From assembly GCA_020845635.1 (NCBI GenBank), contig JADLFI010000051.1, positions 1 to 46,137 on the forward strand: a stretch of 46,137 nucleotides of DNA, in the 5' to 3' direction. Of the stretch, positions 45,815 to 46,137 are shown piece after piece. This stretch comes from Bacteroidia bacterium. Lineage in GTDB: Bacteria > Bacteroidota > Bacteroidia > UBA4408. How positions within the stretch are numbered: the stretch's first letter is position 1; each line of letters opens with the position of its first letter. The translations under genes and the position numbers were made by a program. A model generated the notes under the pieces. That model worked only from the letters and a program-made list of their open reading frames with translations, was not told where the DNA came from and did not search any database.

Positions 45815-45956
45815 GTTTCCGGTAACGGCCGCGTATTGGCGATGGGCGGAAGTTTTAGCACTTTCGTTAAATCGAAGCACAGAAGCTGAACCTTGCACTT
45901 CCGTTGATACGAAGCACTGCACCCGCCATTACGCCAAACCGCTGTTGAACTAAACC
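45815..45956. repeat. Palindromic block with two internal direct repeats (attC-like look)
   Basis: The ends are imperfect inverted copies: the left side holds GGTAACGGCCGCG then TTGGCG and TGGGCGG, and the right side, read in reverse, holds AACAGCGG then TTTGGCG and TGGCGGG. Between them the 22-mer at 45859-45880 recurs at 45896-45917 with 18 of 22 bases the same, each copy itself able to fold (CTTTCG/CGAAG). The size and folding resemble integron recombination sites, but the left core box does not fit that consensus and no integrase is in view. Confidence 0.5.
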
Positions 45957-46028
45957 TTCGGTAGCCACAAACAAAACAAAAATACACATATATCTCGTAT
46001 AAGCAAACTCATTTAAATAAAAAATATT

Positions 46029-46137
46029 ATGAGTTTACAAAAAAAGCGATACAATACCATTGTATCACAAGCCAAACAAAACGTGATAGGCTTTTCATCG
46101 GCCTATCAAAAATTTTTAGAACGTGTAAGTATTGATC
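46029..46137 (+). CDS. Start of an unidentified gene (cut by window edge)
   Basis: An ATG at 46029 opens a frame that stays open to the right edge for 36 codons. The start reads MSLQKKRYNTIVSQAKQ and then NVIGFSSAYQKFLERVSID. It is polar and helical with no signal peptide, so probably cytoplasmic. Too little is visible to name a family. It is divergent from the kdp regulator. Confidence 0.5.
   Translation, partial: MSLQKKRYNTIVSQAKQNVIGFSSAYQKFLERVSID

Larger units (their letters stand above)
45540..46028. other. Structured noncoding stretch beside the kdp locus
   Basis: About 490 bp with no supported gene. The left part (45583-45651) is a nested inverted repeat: outer ATTTGGC/GCCAAAT and inner TTTTGGC/GCCAAAA. 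The right part (about 45800-45960) is a palindromic block with an internal direct repeat, described separately. From about 45960 the DNA becomes AT-rich and leads to the gene at 46029. The composition differs from neighbouring coding DNA, with local G+C-rich patches. Confidence 0.6.

Noticed and set aside
45815-45956. Reading the palindromic block as a true integron attC site
   Set aside because: Only the right core box fits the consensus, and no integron integrase or cassette array is visible; kept as a repeat with attC-like appearance only.
45520-45987. Frames of 65-80 codons in the region right of the kdp regulator
   Set aside because: They lie in palindromic repeat DNA on both strands, overlap one another and show no domain or start signal.

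Overview
The window looks like part of a chromosome from a Bacteroidota bacterium, probably close to the Chitinophagales/Sphingobacteriales. The evidence is low G+C, several type IX secretion (T9SS) substrates with gliding-motility type C-terminal domains, a PorP/SprF protein, the gliding lipoprotein GldH, a eukaryote-type citrate synthase, and promoters fitting the Bacteroidota -7 box TAnnTTTG. No rRNA, tRNA or CRISPR array was seen.

Layout. 1-1074 is the N-terminal part of a large secreted repeat protein. 1306-3120 is an ABC exporter. 3370-10807 is a co-directional T9SS block: a type-B substrate, a PorP/SprF outer-membrane partner, and a second type-B substrate with six 71-residue repeats, closed by a strong hairpin. 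10949-17104 holds an AsmA-like protein, ComF, a coiled-coil membrane protein, a RecD/Dda-like helicase and a DciA-like protein; two convergent pairs overlap at their stops. 17190-21398 is an MBOAT acyltransferase with two SGNH proteins, likely a cell-surface O-acylation module. An M43 metalloprotease with a type-A T9SS signal, a DnaE-type polymerase with a degraded PHP domain, and rbfA follow. 26567-32101 is mostly housekeeping: enolase, citrate synthase, an acyl-CoA thioesterase, gldH and a YifB/ComM-type ATPase.

From 32102 the character changes. About 540 bp of hairpin-rich, partly G-rich noncoding DNA leads into an IS3-family element (about 32645-34185). This element has an A8 frameshift site and, unusually, about 220 bp of noncoding DNA inside one end that looks like a self-contained small-RNA gene. 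Then comes a complete minus-strand kdp potassium-uptake locus: sigma-54-type regulator, a small protein, a 29-residue membrane peptide, kdpF, kdpA, kdpB, kdpC, a beta-barrel porin, a DUF389 membrane protein, a short KdpD, and a separate HAMP/PAS histidine kinase. On its far side (45540-45960) is more structured noncoding DNA, then the start of an unidentified gene. Repeat-like noncoding DNA on both sides suggests that kdp sits in an accessory segment.

The most novel-looking items are the candidate RNA inside the IS, the hairpin/G-quadruplex DNA beside it, the attC-like structured repeat at 45800-45960, and the 29-residue peptide in the kdp operon.
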